This document shows, one piece after another, positions 26,749 to 36,201 of a stretch of DNA of 64,000 nt. The notes beneath the pieces were generated by a model. The model saw only the letters and a program-made list of their open reading frames with translations, was not told where the DNA came from and did not search any database. Origin of the DNA: Streptomyces sp. GQFP (GTDB taxonomy: Bacteria > Actinomycetota > Actinomycetes > Streptomycetales > Streptomycetaceae); contig NZ_CP089312.1 in the NCBI RefSeq assembly GCF_021545335.1, positions 434,001-498,000 on the forward strand, written 5' to 3'. Both the position numbers and the translations under genes were made by a program. The number at the start of each line of letters is the position of its first letter. Within the stretch, counting starts at the first letter, position 1.

Positions 26749-27588
26749 ATGACAGTCACAGGCATCGGCGCCGTCGGCGCTCCCATCCTGCCGGAGGAGG
26801 GGCGCCGACGGTTCGAGGAGGACGGATTCACCGTCGTACGGGGTCTGTTCGGGTACGAGGAGATCGCCGCGCTCCGTGCCGGATTCACGGCGCTGCACGC
26901 GGCCGGTCCGGTGCCGGGGCATTTCGAGCCGCGGCCGTCCGGGCAGGACGGGCGTCCGGCCGATCCGCTGGACGCGTATCCGCGCGTGATGCAGCCGCAC
27001 GAGTTCCACGAGCCGTCGCTCGCCCTGTTGCTGGACCCCCGGCTGCGCTCCGTCCTCAAGGTGCTGCTCGGCGAGGAGGTGCTGGCCGCGCAGAGCATGT
27101 TCTATTTCAAGCCGCCGGGTGCGCGGGGCCAGGCGCTGCACCAGGACAACTTCTATCTCCGGGTCGAGCCGGGGACCTGTGTGGCCGCGTGGATCGCCTG
27201 CGAGCCGATCGACCGGGACAACGGCGGCCTGGAGGTCGTGCCGGGCACGCACCGGATGGACCTGTTCTGTCCGGAGGAGGCGGACGCCGGGGTGTCCTTC
27301 GCCCGGGAGTACGTGCCGCCGCCGCCCGGCCTGGCCACGGTGCCGGTCGACATGGCGCCGGGTGACGTCCTGTTCTTCAACGGCAGCCTGGTGCACGGCT
27401 CACAGCCCAACCGCAGCGCCGACCGGTTCCGCCGCTCGTTCATCGGGCACTACGTGGGCCGCTCGGCCGAGCGGATCGGCCACTTCTACCGCACGATCTC
27501 GATGGACGGCGACCGGGTCCGGCTGCGCGAGAGCGAGGGGGCGGGTCCGTGCGGTACGGAGTTCGGGGCGACGTCTGCGCCGCACTGA
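26749..27588 (+). CDS. Phytanoyl-CoA dioxygenase (PhyH) family protein
   Basis: 279-residue Fe(II)/2-oxoglutarate dioxygenase. The iron ligands are visible: H131 and D133 in ALHQDNF, and H216 in LVHGSQPNRS; an Arg a few residues later can bind 2-oxoglutarate. The substrate is unknown, since PhyH members hydroxylate fatty acids, natural products or ectoine-type solutes. The divergent AraC regulator suggests inducible expression. Ends 19 bp before a convergent broken gene. Confidence 0.87.
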   Translation: MTVTGIGAVGAPILPEEGRRRFEEDGFTVVRGLFGYEEIAALRAGFTALHAAGPVPGHFEPRPSGQDGRPADPLDAYPRVMQPHEFHEPSLALLLDPRLRSVLKVLLGEEVLAAQSMFYFKPPGARGQALHQDNFYLRVEPGTCVAAWIACEPIDRDNGGLEVVPGTHRMDLFCPEEADAGVSFAREYVPPPPGLATVPVDMAPGDVLFFNGSLVHGSQPNRSADRFRRSFIGHYVGRSAERIGHFYRTISMDGDRVRLRESEGAGPCGTEFGATSAPH

Positions 27589-27607
27589 CGGCGGCGCCCG
27601 GTCGGCG

Positions 27608-28296
27608 TCAACCGACCCTGGCGGCCTCGGTCAGCGCCGCGAGCCGGGGTCGGACGGCGCGCAACCGGCGCCGTATGTCGTCGGCCTCCGCGTGCGGCCG
27701 GCGCCCGCGCGACGCGACGTCGCTCCGTCTCGCGACCGTGGTGCGGCCGTCGGACAGGCGGTCCAACTCGCCCTCCAGCGTGCGCAGGGCACGCCCGAGC
27801 GAGCGGCTGCGGACGCCGTCGTCGGCCAGGCTGTCGAGGTCGCGCCGGGCCGCCGCCGTCGACTCCGCGGCGTCGGTGAGGATCGGCCGGCACTCGGTGC
27901 GGAACCGCGCGAGGGCGTCGAAGAGTTCGGCGCGCTCGTCCTGCCGTCGCGGTGGCTGTCGAGGATCCCGTCCCAGGTGCCGGACCACCCCCAGAACACC
28001 GTTGCCGCGTCGTCCAGCCGGGCCGCCGTGTCGTGCCTGGCGAGCGGGGTCCACGCGTCGAGATCGGTGAAGTAGTCGGCATAGAAGGTGTTGTGCCGGG
28101 TGAGGACCGCCTCGGTGCCGGCCACCAGTTGCTGGCACTGTGCGCGGTTCAGGCCGATCCGCTCGTCGATGAGCCGCTGCACCTCGTCCCGCAGGAAGGT
28201 GATGCGCCGCAGGCTCACCTCGACCTCGTAGAACCCCGCCGCCGCGTCCCGCAGCGCCTGCTCCCGCTTCCGTCCGCCCCGCCCCCACGGCCACAT
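27608..28296 (-). pseudogene. Uncharacterised helical protein with apparent frameshift
   Basis: A continuous protein-like reading needs a frame change near 27940-27955. Upstream of it (start ATG 28296, good G-rich RBS) the frame gives RRITFLRDEVQRLIDERIGL... to TWDGILDSHRD. Downstream the other frame continues sensibly as DERAELFDALARFRTEC... to ALTEAARVG. Staying in the first frame gives an Arg/Ser/Thr-rich nonsense tail. The base run CGACGGCAGG is where one base seems lost. Helical, charged, no known domain. It may be a true pseudogene or an assembly error. Confidence 0.6.
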
Positions 28297-28350
28297 ACGC
28301 CGCCCCCTCCCCGTATGTGGCGCGATCATGCCACGGCCGGTCCGGAGCGG

Positions 28351-29319
28351 TCAGTGGCCGCTGATCGGGTGCGGGGTGTACGGCTGCCCGAGTTCCTCGA
28401 TCTCCTTGTCGGTGAGGTCGAGGTCCACGGCGGCCACGGCGTCGTCGATGTGGTGCGGCTTGGTCGCGCCGACGATCGGGGCGGTCACCGGACTCTGCCG
28501 GAGCAGCCAGGCAAGGGCCACCTGCGCACGCGGGACCTCCCGCTGGGCCGCGATACGGGCGACCGCCTCGACGATCGTGCGGTCGCCCTCCGGGTAGAGG
28601 GTGCGGCCGAAGTCGTCGCGCTCGCTGCGCTCGGTGGCGGTGCCCCAGTCGCGGGTGAGCCGGCCACGGGCGAGCGGGCTCCACGGCAGGACGCCGACGC
28701 CCTGGTCGGCGCAGAGGGGCAGCATCTCGCGCTCCTCCTCGCGGTAGAGGAGGTTGTAGTGGTTCTGCATGGACACGAACCGGGTCCAGCCGTGCTCCCG
28801 GGCCGTGTACTGGGCCTTCGAGAACTGCCAGGCGTACATCGAACTCGCCCCGATGTAGCGGGCCTTGCCCGCCTTGACGACGTCGTGCAGCGCCTCCATG
28901 GTCTCCTCGACCGGGGTGACGGAGTCGTAGCGGTGGATCTGGTAGAGGTCGACGTAGTCGGTGCCGAGGCGGGTGAGGCTGTGGTCGATCTCGGCGAGGA
29001 TCGCCTTGCGGGACAGACCGCCGCCGTTGGGCCCGGGCCGCATCCGACCGTGCACCTTCGTGGCCAGCACGATCTCGTCCCGGCGGGCGAAGTCGGCGAG
29101 CGCCCTGCCGACGATCTCCTCGCTGGTGCCGTCGGAGTAGATGTTCGCCGTGTCGAAGAAGTTGATCCCGGCGTCGAGGGCCTGCCGGATCAACGGCCGC
29201 GAGGCCTCCTCGTCGAGGGTCCACTCGTGGGCGCCGCGATCGGGAAGGCCGTAGCTCATACAGCCCAGACAGATCCGCGACACGTCCAGTCCGGTCGAAC
29301 CGAGCTTCACGTACTGCAT
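28351..29319 (-). CDS. Aldo/keto reductase
   Basis: 322-residue NADPH-dependent oxidoreductase with a (beta/alpha)8 barrel. The catalytic tetrad is intact: D56 (FFDTANIYSDG), Y61, K88 (LATKVHG) and H129 (YQIHRYDS). The C-terminal cofactor-binding segment APIVGATKPHHIDDAV is present. It resembles the AKR11/AKR14-like group acting on aldehydes and ketones; the natural substrate is unknown. Probably a single-gene unit, divergent from the GH114 lipoprotein. Confidence 0.9.
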   Translation of the reverse strand: MQYVKLGSTGLDVSRICLGCMSYGLPDRGAHEWTLDEEASRPLIRQALDAGINFFDTANIYSDGTSEEIVGRALADFARRDEIVLATKVHGRMRPGPNGGGLSRKAILAEIDHSLTRLGTDYVDLYQIHRYDSVTPVEETMEALHDVVKAGKARYIGASSMYAWQFSKAQYTAREHGWTRFVSMQNHYNLLYREEEREMLPLCADQGVGVLPWSPLARGRLTRDWGTATERSERDDFGRTLYPEGDRTIVEAVARIAAQREVPRAQVALAWLLRQSPVTAPIVGATKPHHIDDAVAAVDLDLTDKEIEELGQPYTPHPISGH

Positions 29320-29438
29320 CGTTGCTGCTCCCGCCTTCGGCTGACGTAACGGGTACCGGAGCGAGCCTACGTCCTGGCGTGATCACCGGCTCGTGCGGTG
29401 TCGGACCTCCGCGCACCGGGGCCCGCTTGACTGCGGGC

Positions 29439-30329
29439 ATGCCGGGCGCTTGGATCTTGGTCGTGAAGATCGAGTCCGGCCCAAGTCGCCGGCAGCGCCA
29501 CGGTGTCCGGGGCGGGATCGTGCTGGCGGCCGTCTGCGCGGCCCTGTGGGGGCTGACGGCGTGCGGTTCGCCGTCGAAGGCGAACGACGAGGACGAGCCG
29601 CGGTCGACGCCCTCGGCCGAGGTCCGACTGCCGCCGCTGAACGCCGGTTTCGACTACCAGATCGGCGGCGCCTACCCTCCTCCGGCGGGTGTGCGCATCG
29701 TCAGCCGCGACCGTACGGCGGCTCCCGCGCCCGGCCTGTACAACATCTGCTACGTCAACGCCTTCCAGGCCCAGCCCGATGCCGAGAAGTCCTGGCCCGC
29801 CGATCTGCTGCTGCGGGACTCGGACGGCGAGGTCGTCATCGACGAGGACTGGGACGAGGCGCTGCTCGACATCGGTACGGCGGCGAAGCGGAAGCGGATC
29901 GCGGCGCGGGTGAACGAGTGGATCGACGGCTGCGCCGACAAGGGCTTCGACGCGGTCGAGCCCGACAACTACGACAGCTACACCCGCTCCGACGCCCTCC
30001 TGACCGCCGCCGACGCCACCGCCTTCGTCACCCTCCTCTCCCGGCACGCGCACACCCGTGGGCTGGCCATCGGGCAGAAGAACACCGTGGAACTGGCCGG
30101 ACTCAGGAAGAAGGCCGGACTGGACTTCGCGGTCGCGGAGGAGTGCGGTGAGTTCGACGAATGCGGGGAGTACGCGGAGGCGTTCGACGACCGGGTCGTG
30201 GTGATCGAGTACACCGACTCCGGGCTGCACAAGGCCGTCGCGACCTTCGGTGACCGGCTGAGCATCGTCCGCAGGGATGTCGGCGTGTCGACGCCGGACA
30301 GCGCCGAGTACCTCCGCAAGACCCGCTGA
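29439..30329 (+). CDS. GH114-like endo-alpha-1,4-polygalactosaminidase lipoprotein
   Basis: About 296 residues. A basic N-terminus and hydrophobic segment end in the lipobox LTAC (Cys42 from this start), so it is anchored outside the membrane. The mature part fits the GH114/TM1410 barrel: NAGFDYQIGGAYPPP, RIVSRD, CYVNAFQAQP, GFDAVEPDNYDSY (acidic catalytic candidates) and EECGEFDECGEYAEAF. The family degrades galactosamine-rich exopolysaccharide. The start is uncertain: ATG 29439 has no clear RBS, and GTG 29463 is an alternative. Confidence 0.8.
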   Translation: MPGAWILVVKIESGPSRRQRHGVRGGIVLAAVCAALWGLTACGSPSKANDEDEPRSTPSAEVRLPPLNAGFDYQIGGAYPPPAGVRIVSRDRTAAPAPGLYNICYVNAFQAQPDAEKSWPADLLLRDSDGEVVIDEDWDEALLDIGTAAKRKRIAARVNEWIDGCADKGFDAVEPDNYDSYTRSDALLTAADATAFVTLLSRHAHTRGLAIGQKNTVELAGLRKKAGLDFAVAEECGEFDECGEYAEAFDDRVVVIEYTDSGLHKAVATFGDRLSIVRRDVGVSTPDSAEYLRKTR

Positions 30330-30412
30330 CCGGCCAACACCCCTGATCTCACCCGGAGTCGAGGCCGGAACATGATCATCGCCCCCTGTTCGGGCGTCGC
30401 TCCTGCTTCGCG

Positions 30413-30905
30413 GAGGACGTCGGGCTGCTGTTCGCCGCGCGTACCGGGTTCGACGTACCGGCGGGGCTGCCCGTCACCGAAGTCACCGGGCTGGCCGAGC
30501 CGTTCGCGCTGGAGCTGCTGCGCGAGGCCGTCGCCGGACCGCTGGACGCGCGGGTCGCGGCGCGAATCGTGACCGCCACCGCCGGGAACCCCCTCGCGCT
30601 GGCGGACCTCGGCCAGGAACTGTCCGCCGACCAGCTGGCGGGCGGCCTCGCGCTGCCCGAACCGCTCCCGGTGGGCGGGCGGTTGGCGGCGCACTACCTC
30701 CAACAGGTCCGCGCACTGCCGGAGTCCACGCAGACCTGGCTGCTGCTGGCCGCCGCCGAACCGGGCGGCGACCTCGGCTATGTCACGGGCGCGGCCGAGC
30801 GGCTGGGGATCGGCCCGGAGGCGTCCGGTCCGGCCGAGACCGCCCGGCTGGTGATGCTGCGGGCCACCGCCGCGTTCCGGCATCCGCACTGGACATCGCC
30901 ATGTG
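30413..30905 (+). pseudogene. Internal fragment of a LAL-type LuxR regulator
   Basis: An open stretch with no start codon or RBS encodes [20 protein letters not shown]... [20 protein letters not shown] ... [19 protein letters not shown] ... RATAAFRHP. This is the ATPase-to-linker portion of large STAND/LAL transcriptional regulators. The P-loop N-terminus and the LuxR helix-turn-helix C-terminus are both missing. The homology stops where a duplicated 15-mer begins next to the flavoprotein gene. Confidence 0.75.
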
Positions 30906-30938
30906 ACCGATCACTGTGTGACCGATCACTGTGTGACG
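30901..30938. repeat. 15-bp tandem duplication at a deletion junction
   Basis: The 15-mer CGATCACTGTGTGAC occurs twice in tandem, preceded by a further partial copy, TGTGAC. It covers the last codons and stop of the flavoprotein gene and the end of the LAL fragment, so it likely marks a rearrangement point. Confidence 0.6.
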
Positions 30939-31465
30939 AGCAGCTCCAGCCCCCGCTCCCACCCGAACTCCGGCCGCGCGTCGCCCTCTTGAACCTCTCC
31001 GGCGTACGGATCCCCGAACCGCACGCCCATCCCGCGCAGCCGTTCCAGACTGGCCCGGTACGCGGGATGGGCAGCCAACGCCTCGCCCACGCACGGCAGT
31101 ACGGCGATCGGCACCCCCATCCCGTACACCTCGCACAGCGTGCCCAGCGCGAGGGTGTCGGCGATGCCGGCCGCCCACTTGTTGAGGGTGTTGAAGGTGG
31201 CGGGCGCGACGAGCACGGCGTCCGGCGCCGGGAAGGGCCGTGGATCACCGGGCTTGCGCCACGCGGACCTGATCGGGCGCCCGGTCTGCGCCTCGACGGC
31301 GGCCGGGTCGAAGAACCCCATCGCCAGGGGCGTCGCGATGACCCCGACCTCCCAGTCCCGTTCCTGCGCGGCGGTGATCAACTTGCTGATGTCGGAGGCG
31401 ATTCCGGCGGCGCAGACGATGACGTAGAGGAAGGGCTTCGGGGCCTGTCGGGTCGTCTCGGTCAT
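30926..31465 (-). CDS. Flavoprotein (HFCD/flavodoxin-like family)
   Basis: 179-residue protein of the homo-oligomeric flavin-containing Cys decarboxylase fold (PPC-decarboxylase / UbiX-like). Markers are [13 protein letters not shown] (phosphate-binding start), [27 protein letters not shown] (the PAT-N motif region) and [12 protein letters not shown]. It may decarboxylate or oxidise a peptidyl or small thiol substrate; the exact role is unknown. The stop codon lies inside a duplicated 15-mer. Confidence 0.8.
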   Translation of the reverse strand: MTETTRQAPKPFLYVIVCAAGIASDISKLITAAQERDWEVGVIATPLAMGFFDPAAVEAQTGRPIRSAWRKPGDPRPFPAPDAVLVAPATFNTLNKWAAGIADTLALGTLCEVYGMGVPIAVLPCVGEALAAHPAYRASLERLRGMGVRFGDPYAGEVQEGDARPEFGWERGLELLVTQ

Positions 31466-31519
31466 CCGGAAACCCTAAATGAGTTGCCGGTACCCAGTCT
31501 CCGCCTCCAGGATCACGCC

Positions 31520-31627
31520 ATGTCCACGATCGATGCCCTCCTGCCGCTGATGTCCGCCGCCGCTCGTCCGGTGCGGTTCCAGCAGCAGCCCGGCCGTCCC
31601 CGGAGGCCCGCGCTTCCCCGGTCATGA
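31520..31627 (+). CDS. Possible 35-residue leader ORF coupled to LysE-type exporter
   Basis: Short reading frame starting [18 protein letters not shown], with AGGA about 9 bases upstream. It ends in an ATGA overlap with the LysE-family start codon (31624), so translation could be coupled. The C-terminal half is Arg/Pro-rich and may be chance. It could also be a remnant of a longer gene. Confidence 0.3.
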   Translation: MSTIDALLPLMSAAARPVRFQQQPGRPRRPALPRS

Positions 31628-32247
31628 CGGCCGCGCTGGTCGCGGGGCTGCTCGCGGGGTACGGCATCGCCATCCCCGTCGGCGCCGTCACGACGTATCT
31701 CGTCTCCCTCACCGCCCGTACGTCCCTCAGGACCGGTGTCTGTGCCGCGCTCGGCATCGCCACCGCCGACGGGCTCTACGCCCTGCTGGCCGCCCTCGGG
31801 GGTTCCGCGCTGGCCGGTGCCCTGCAGCCGGTGCTGGTGCCGCTGCGCTGGGCCTCCGCCCTGGTGCTGGCCGTGCTCGCGCTCCGGGGCGGGCTCGGCG
31901 CCCTGCGCCAGTACCGCGGCGGCGGGCTCTCCACCCGCGCCGACCCGACACCGCCCAGTCCGCTCCGGGCGTTCCTCCTGCTGGTCGGCATCACGCTGCT
32001 CAACCCCACCACCGTGATCTACTTCGCCGCCCTGGTGCTCGGCAGCCGGGCCTCGGACGCCGTATCCCCTTGGGAACAAGGGGTGTTCGTGCTCGCGGCC
32101 TTCCTCGCCTCGGCCAGCTGGCAGCTGCTGGTCGCCTCCGGCGGCGCCCTGCTCGGCCGGGCGCTCACGGGCCGGCGCGGGCGGCTGGTGACGGCGCTCG
32201 TGTCCAGCGCGGTGATCATGGCGCTGGCCGTGCGGATGGTGGTGTAG
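31624..32247 (+). CDS. LysE-family exporter
   Basis: 207-residue membrane protein with six hydrophobic segments. N-terminal signature [19 protein letters not shown], a central Gly/Leu-rich part and [14 protein letters not shown], as in LysE/RhtB amino-acid exporters. The substrate is unknown. The ATG overlaps the stop of the short upstream frame. Confidence 0.82.
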   Translation: MTAALVAGLLAGYGIAIPVGAVTTYLVSLTARTSLRTGVCAALGIATADGLYALLAALGGSALAGALQPVLVPLRWASALVLAVLALRGGLGALRQYRGGGLSTRADPTPPSPLRAFLLLVGITLLNPTTVIYFAALVLGSRASDAVSPWEQGVFVLAAFLASASWQLLVASGGALLGRALTGRRGRLVTALVSSAVIMALAVRMVV

Positions 32248-32278
32248 CTGACATGACGCACGGCCGCGGGCGACTTCC

Positions 32279-32719
32279 TCAGTCGGCGTCCGGTGCGAAG
32301 GCCCGGGCGACGGCGAGGCTGTCCTCGTACACGTGATGGCGTACGACGAGACCGTCCCGGACGGTCAGGTGCAGGGCGAACCGGGCGCGGTAGGGGCGCC
32401 CGGTGGCCCTGGCTGTCTGCCGGATCTCGCCCAGCACGACCGCGTCCTCGCCGTCGACCAGCACCCGTTCGATCTCGGTGGCGGCCTCGCCGGGGACATG
32501 GTGGGCGGCCAGGTCGCGGAAGTGGGCGGCGGCGTCCGCGCGGCCGGCGCGATGGCGGATCCACGGGGTGGCGGCGCGGCCGTGCTCGTCCTCCGGCCAG
32601 TTCAGCCGCCAGTCGAACTCCTCCGCGTACAGGTCCGCGATCCGCTCCGGATCGCCCTCGCCGATCCGGGCCAGCAGATCTGCCACGACGGTACGGGTGG
32701 TGGTGGTTGCGGATGTCAT
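32279..32719 (-). CDS. SnoaL-like / NTF2-fold protein
   Basis: 146-residue alpha+beta barrel protein of the SnoaL-like nuclear transport factor 2 family: VVADLLARIGEGDPERIADLYAEEFDWR, FRDLAAHHV and EDAVVLGEIRQTARATGRPYR. Such proteins are isomerases, cyclases or small ligand binders. The ATG at 32719 is chosen because the homology begins there; an in-frame extension upstream is Arg-rich and implausible. Function unknown. Confidence 0.75.
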   Translation of the reverse strand: MTSATTTTRTVVADLLARIGEGDPERIADLYAEEFDWRLNWPEDEHGRAATPWIRHRAGRADAAAHFRDLAAHHVPGEAATEIERVLVDGEDAVVLGEIRQTARATGRPYRARFALHLTVRDGLVVRHHVYEDSLAVARAFAPDAD

Positions 32720-32867
32720 GCGTCCCACTGTGGCCGAGTACGCCGGCCACAGGCGATTACCTCGCGGGTAAGGCCGCTTCGAACGCGCCGCGGATGAATA
32801 AGCTCCGCCCAGGTGTTCACCCCTCATGAGCAGCAGTCACACGCGACGAGACGACGGGACGTGAGCC

Positions 32868-33317
32868 ATGCCTCTTGAGGGCGAGTACGAAGCCAGTCCG
32901 ACCCAGTGGGTGCGGGAGCAGGTGGAGTTGTACGAGAGCTCCGGCGGCACCAAGGGAACGACCCTGATGGACACCGGTATGCCGGTGATCCTGCTGACCA
33001 CCCGGGGTGCCCGGAGCGGCAAGATCCGCAGGACACCGCTGATGCGGGTGGAGCACGAGGGCGTGTACGCGGTGGTCGCCTCGCTGGCCGGCGCCCCCAG
33101 GCATCCGGTCTGGTACCACAACGTCCTCGCCGATCCCCACGTCGACCTCCAGGACGGGCCGGTGCGCCAGGACTTCGTCGCCCGTGAGGTGACCGGCGAG
33201 GAGAAGGCCACGTGGTGGGAGCGGGCGGCCGCCGCGTATCCCCCGTACGCCGACTACCAGAAGAAGACCGACCGGGAGATCCCGGTGTTCGTCCTCGAAC
33301 CGGCCGACGGGAACTGA
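32868..33317 (+). CDS. F420/deazaflavin-type nitroreductase family protein
   Basis: 149-residue split-beta-barrel protein of the DDN-like family. Motifs are [20 protein letters not shown] (cofactor phosphate binding), [22 protein letters not shown] and [22 protein letters not shown], all canonical. Actinobacterial members use coenzyme F420 for reduction of quinones or nitro compounds. Single gene. Confidence 0.88.
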   Translation: MPLEGEYEASPTQWVREQVELYESSGGTKGTTLMDTGMPVILLTTRGARSGKIRRTPLMRVEHEGVYAVVASLAGAPRHPVWYHNVLADPHVDLQDGPVRQDFVAREVTGEEKATWWERAAAAYPPYADYQKKTDREIPVFVLEPADGN

Positions 33318-33384
33318 TCCCCGCCGGGGAAAAGAAATTCTGGTTCCGGGAGGCATGAAGTCCTCACCCCCGGGCACCCGAGCC

Positions 33385-34379
33385 TCAGGCCCCGCCGCGC
33401 TCCCCCGTCGCGGCGGGGCTCTTCGCTGCCTCCTTCGCGTCCGCGTCGGTCACGTCGAGGAAGATCTCGCCGGTCTCGGGGACCGCGCGGGCCACGGAAC
33501 GCTTGATGCGTACGGCGATCTCCTCGACCCGCTCGCTGTCCAGACCGGGGACGAGATCGATCCGGGCGGCCACGAGCGTGGAGTCGAGCCCCATCTTCAT
33601 CGTGAACAGGGCCTCCACGCTGTCGATCTCGGGCTGGGCCGCCAGCAGTTCGCGGATCTCGCGGCTCAGCTCCGGATCGGCGGCCTCACCGACGAGCTGG
33701 GCGCGCGCGTCCCGGCCGAGCCAGTAGGCGACGCAGACGAGCAGTACCCCGATGGCGAGGGAGGCGGACGCCTCCCACACGACCTGCCCGGTGACCATGT
33801 GCAGGACCATGCCCACGAGGGCGAGCGTCACGCCGAGCACGGCGGTTCCGTCCTCGGCGATCACCGTACGCAGAGCGGGATCGCGCAGAGCGCCCGTACC
33901 GCCGGCAGCGCCTTCCCGGCGCGCCTGGTGTACGGCCCGCAGCAGTGAGGCGCCCTCCGCGAGCAGCGCGACCCCGAGCACGGCCAGGCCCACCACATAG
34001 CCGTCGAAGGACTCCTCGGCGCCGCCCCTGAACGCCTCCACGCCCTGGAAAAAGGAGAAACAGCCGCCCATGACGAAGATGCCGACGGCCGCGAGCAGCG
34101 ACCAGAAGAACCGTTCCTTGCCGTAGCCGAAGGGGTGCCGCCGGTCGGCGGGGCGGCGGCTGCGGCGCAGGGCGGCGAGCAGGAAGACCTCGTTGAGGCT
34201 GTCCGCCACGGAGTGCGCGGCCTCGGACAGCAGTGCGGGCGACCCGCTGACGAGCCCGCCCACTGCCTTGGCGAGACGATCAGCAGATTGGCGCCCAACG
34301 CCACCAGCACGGTCAGCCGCGTCCGCCGGTCCGCGGACGACGTAGCCCCCGCTTCCCTCCCGTCCCCACGAGCCGTCAA
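33385..34379 (-). pseudogene. Cation diffusion facilitator with apparent frameshift
   Basis: CDF-type heavy-metal transporter. The N-terminal part (TTG start at 34379, overlapping the VOC stop as TTGA) reads RRTRLTVLVALGANLLIV; the rest, in another frame, reads GGLVSGSPALLSEAAHSVADSL (helix-2 metal site) through the cytoplasmic C-terminal domain. The frames join near 34275-34285, where one base appears to be missing (GTCTCGCCAAGG). With the base restored the protein would be about 330 residues and complete. Either a recent null mutation or a sequence error. Confidence 0.7.
33389..33419. terminator. Bidirectional hairpin at convergent gene ends
   Basis: Perfect 11-bp arms GCCCCGCCGCG / CGCGGCGGGGC with a 9-nt loop. 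It overlaps the last codons of the CDF gene and lies 72 bp beyond the nitroreductase-family stop. Confidence 0.5.
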
Positions 34380-34768
34380 AGCTGCTCGGACGCCGTCGGT
34401 GTGTCCCGGCGGAGGGTGAAGGTGTGGCCGGCCGGGTCGGCGTACCCCCGCTCCTCGTACGGTGTACCGGCGTCGTTCGTCTCCAGGGCGCGTCCGCCGA
34501 GCCCGACCACCCTGCGTTCCGCCTCGTCGAGATCGCTCACGCGGAAGTCCAGGTGGACCTGGAAGGAAGCCTCGGCACGCGGCCAGCTCGGCGGGGTCAT
34601 GTTCGCGTCGAGGCGGAACTCCATCCGGGTTCCCTCGGCGGCCCTGATCTCGATGCGGTTGACGGTCGTCACCGTCTCCTCGGCCTCCAGCAACTCCATG
34701 TAGAACGCGGCGAGTTTCTCAGGTTCGGCACAATCCAGCACCACGACGCCTGCTGTCACCAAGGTCAT
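34376..34768 (-). CDS. VOC/glyoxalase-superfamily protein
   Basis: 130-residue protein with two beta-alpha-beta-beta-beta units: TAGVVVLDCAEPEKLAAFYMELL, FQVHLDFRVSDLDEAERRVVGLG and RGYADPAGHTFTLRR. Actinobacterial VOC proteins include dioxygenases, lyases and drug-binding resistance proteins; no function can be assigned. GGAGGAAGC precedes the ATG. The stop overlaps the TTG start of the CDF gene, so the two form an operon. Confidence 0.8.
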   Translation of the reverse strand: MTLVTAGVVVLDCAEPEKLAAFYMELLEAEETVTTVNRIEIRAAEGTRMEFRLDANMTPPSWPRAEASFQVHLDFRVSDLDEAERRVVGLGGRALETNDAGTPYEERGYADPAGHTFTLRRDTPTASEQL

Positions 34769-34842
34769 GCTTCCTCCGTACGGAGTCCGGGGCGGGTCCG
34801 GTCGCCGCTGCCCTCTCTGGTCGGGTACCCCGCCCACCGGAA

Positions 34843-35571
34843 TCACACGGGATGCGCGCCGCCGGGCGCGGTGAGCTGCGCGAGACGGGCCGCCGCCGCT
34901 GTCAGGAACAGGTCGAGGGCAGCGGGGTAGGAGCTGTGCCGCATGTCCATCACGAGATGGCGGGCGGTCGCGTTGATGTGCGGGTGGGTGTCGGCGGGCA
35001 GCCGGGCGTAGGTCGCCCGCCACACCGCCGCCTCCGCCTCACGGGCGGCCTTCGGCAGCGCCGCGTTCGCCGAGTCGAGAGCCCCGAAGGCGAGCGCCTG
35101 GTCGACGAAGGCGTGGTAGATCCGTACGGCCTCGGCGTCCGGGAACCCTGCGCCGCGCAGCACACCGAGGCCCGTCTCCACGGCCTGGATCTCGTACGCC
35201 CGTCCGGTCACCCGGAACGAGCTGAGCACCGCCGCCTGCGGCTGGGCGAGCGCTCCGGCGTGCATCCGCAGGCCGAGATCCCGCAGGTCGGCGCGCCAGT
35301 CGCCGCTGGGGCGCCAGGTACGCAGCGTACGGCCGATCAACTCGTCGGCGATGGCGAGCATCAGCTCGTCGGTGTCGCGGAAGTAGCGGTACAGGGCGCT
35401 CGGGTCGGCGCCGAGGGCGCGGCCGAGGCGGCGCACGGAGAGGGCCTCGGCGCCGTGTTCGCCGAGCAGCCGCATCGCCGTCTCGACGATCAGCTCCTCG
35501 GAGAGGACGACGCCCTGCTTGGTGGGGCGTCTGCGCCGCCGGGCGGCGGGCGGGACGACACGGTCGCTCAT
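34843..35571 (-). CDS. TetR-family regulator
   Basis: 242-residue repressor. The N-terminal helix-turn-helix is LSVRRLGRALGADPSALYRYFRDTDEL; the C-terminal ligand domain is Ala-rich. It is divergent from a truncated APC permease that is followed by an amidohydrolase, a set often seen together in Streptomyces. A GACCTgttaAGGTC dyad lies in the shared promoter and is the likely operator. Confidence 0.87.
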   Translation of the reverse strand: MSDRVVPPAARRRRRPTKQGVVLSEELIVETAMRLLGEHGAEALSVRRLGRALGADPSALYRYFRDTDELMLAIADELIGRTLRTWRPSGDWRADLRDLGLRMHAGALAQPQAAVLSSFRVTGRAYEIQAVETGLGVLRGAGFPDAEAVRIYHAFVDQALAFGALDSANAALPKAAREAEAAVWRATYARLPADTHPHINATARHLVMDMRHSSYPAALDLFLTAAAARLAQLTAPGGAHPV

Positions 35572-35652
35572 CGGCTTCCTCCTGGGCGGTCGCTCACGAC
35601 CCTGCCTGCGTGGCGCGGTGGGCCGGCGCGGGCACCTTATGACAACACCGTT

Positions 35653-35666
35653 GACCTGTTAAGGTC
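35653..35666. promoter_or_regulatory. TetR operator candidate GACCTGTTAAGGTC
   Basis: Dyad of perfect 5-bp arms with a 4-bp centre, 82 bp upstream of the TetR start and 65 bp upstream of the permease remnant. It overlaps a TTGACC that could be a -35 element. Confidence 0.5.
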
Positions 35667-35730
35667 CCGGGCAGTTTCATGTGCGTTCACCGGGGTCGAC
35701 CGAGGCCCCCGGGTGTGAGCGGAGACCGCC

Positions 35731-36087
35731 ATGACCGACCCCCAGCCCTACGGCGCACCCCCAGCCGCGCTGCGCAAGTCCCTCGGTGTGCTGGACGGCG
35801 TCGCCATCGCCGCGTCCAGCACGGCTGCCACGACGAGCATCGGCATCGGTCTCGGGGTCACGGCCGGGGTGGTCGGGCTGTATCTGCCCTCGATCATGCT
35901 GCTGGCGTTCCTGCCGATCCTGGGCATCGCGGGCGCCTACTCCCGGCTGAACATGGTCGCGTCCGGTTTTCTGGCCGCCGCGTGGGCGAAGTGGGGACGT
36001 AGGTCTCCGTACTTCAGCACCGGCCTGGGTACCGACGCTGATGCGCCGCAGCTGCTTGCGGTGACGGAGGCGTCGTCTGCAGGCTAG
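35731..36087 (+). pseudogene. Truncated APC-family amino acid permease
   Basis: The first about 80 residues match the start of APC permeases (KSLGVLDGVAIAASSTAATT, LGVTAGVVGLYLPSIMLLAF, GIAGAYSRLN), including the first two helices. After YSRLN the homology stops and the frame ends with about 45 unrelated residues, against roughly 480 residues in full members. About 1.2 kb of the gene appears deleted. A dispersed repeat starts just after the stop. Confidence 0.75.
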
Positions 36088-36088
36088 C

Positions 36089-36152
36089 GGTTCATTTGTC
36101 TGCGGGCCGGTGGGGGCTGGTCACGCAGTTCCCCGCGCCCCTTTGGGGCGCG
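36089..36152. repeat. Dispersed intergenic repeat family B, copy 1
   Basis: Contains GGCCGGTGGGGGCTGGTC then CGCAGTTCCCCGCGCCCC and closes in the hairpin CGCGCCCC-TTT-GGGGCGCG (36134-36152). Copy 2 lies at 50125-50189. Confidence 0.8.
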
Positions 36153-36201
36153 CCCATCGCCCCCTCTCTTCCCACTCCCCCACAACTCAAGGAAACGGAA
36201 C

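Noticed and set aside
31520..31627. Functional small protein before the LysE exporter
   Set aside because: Kept only as a low-confidence feature: the C-terminal half is Arg/Pro-rich and it could be a chance frame.
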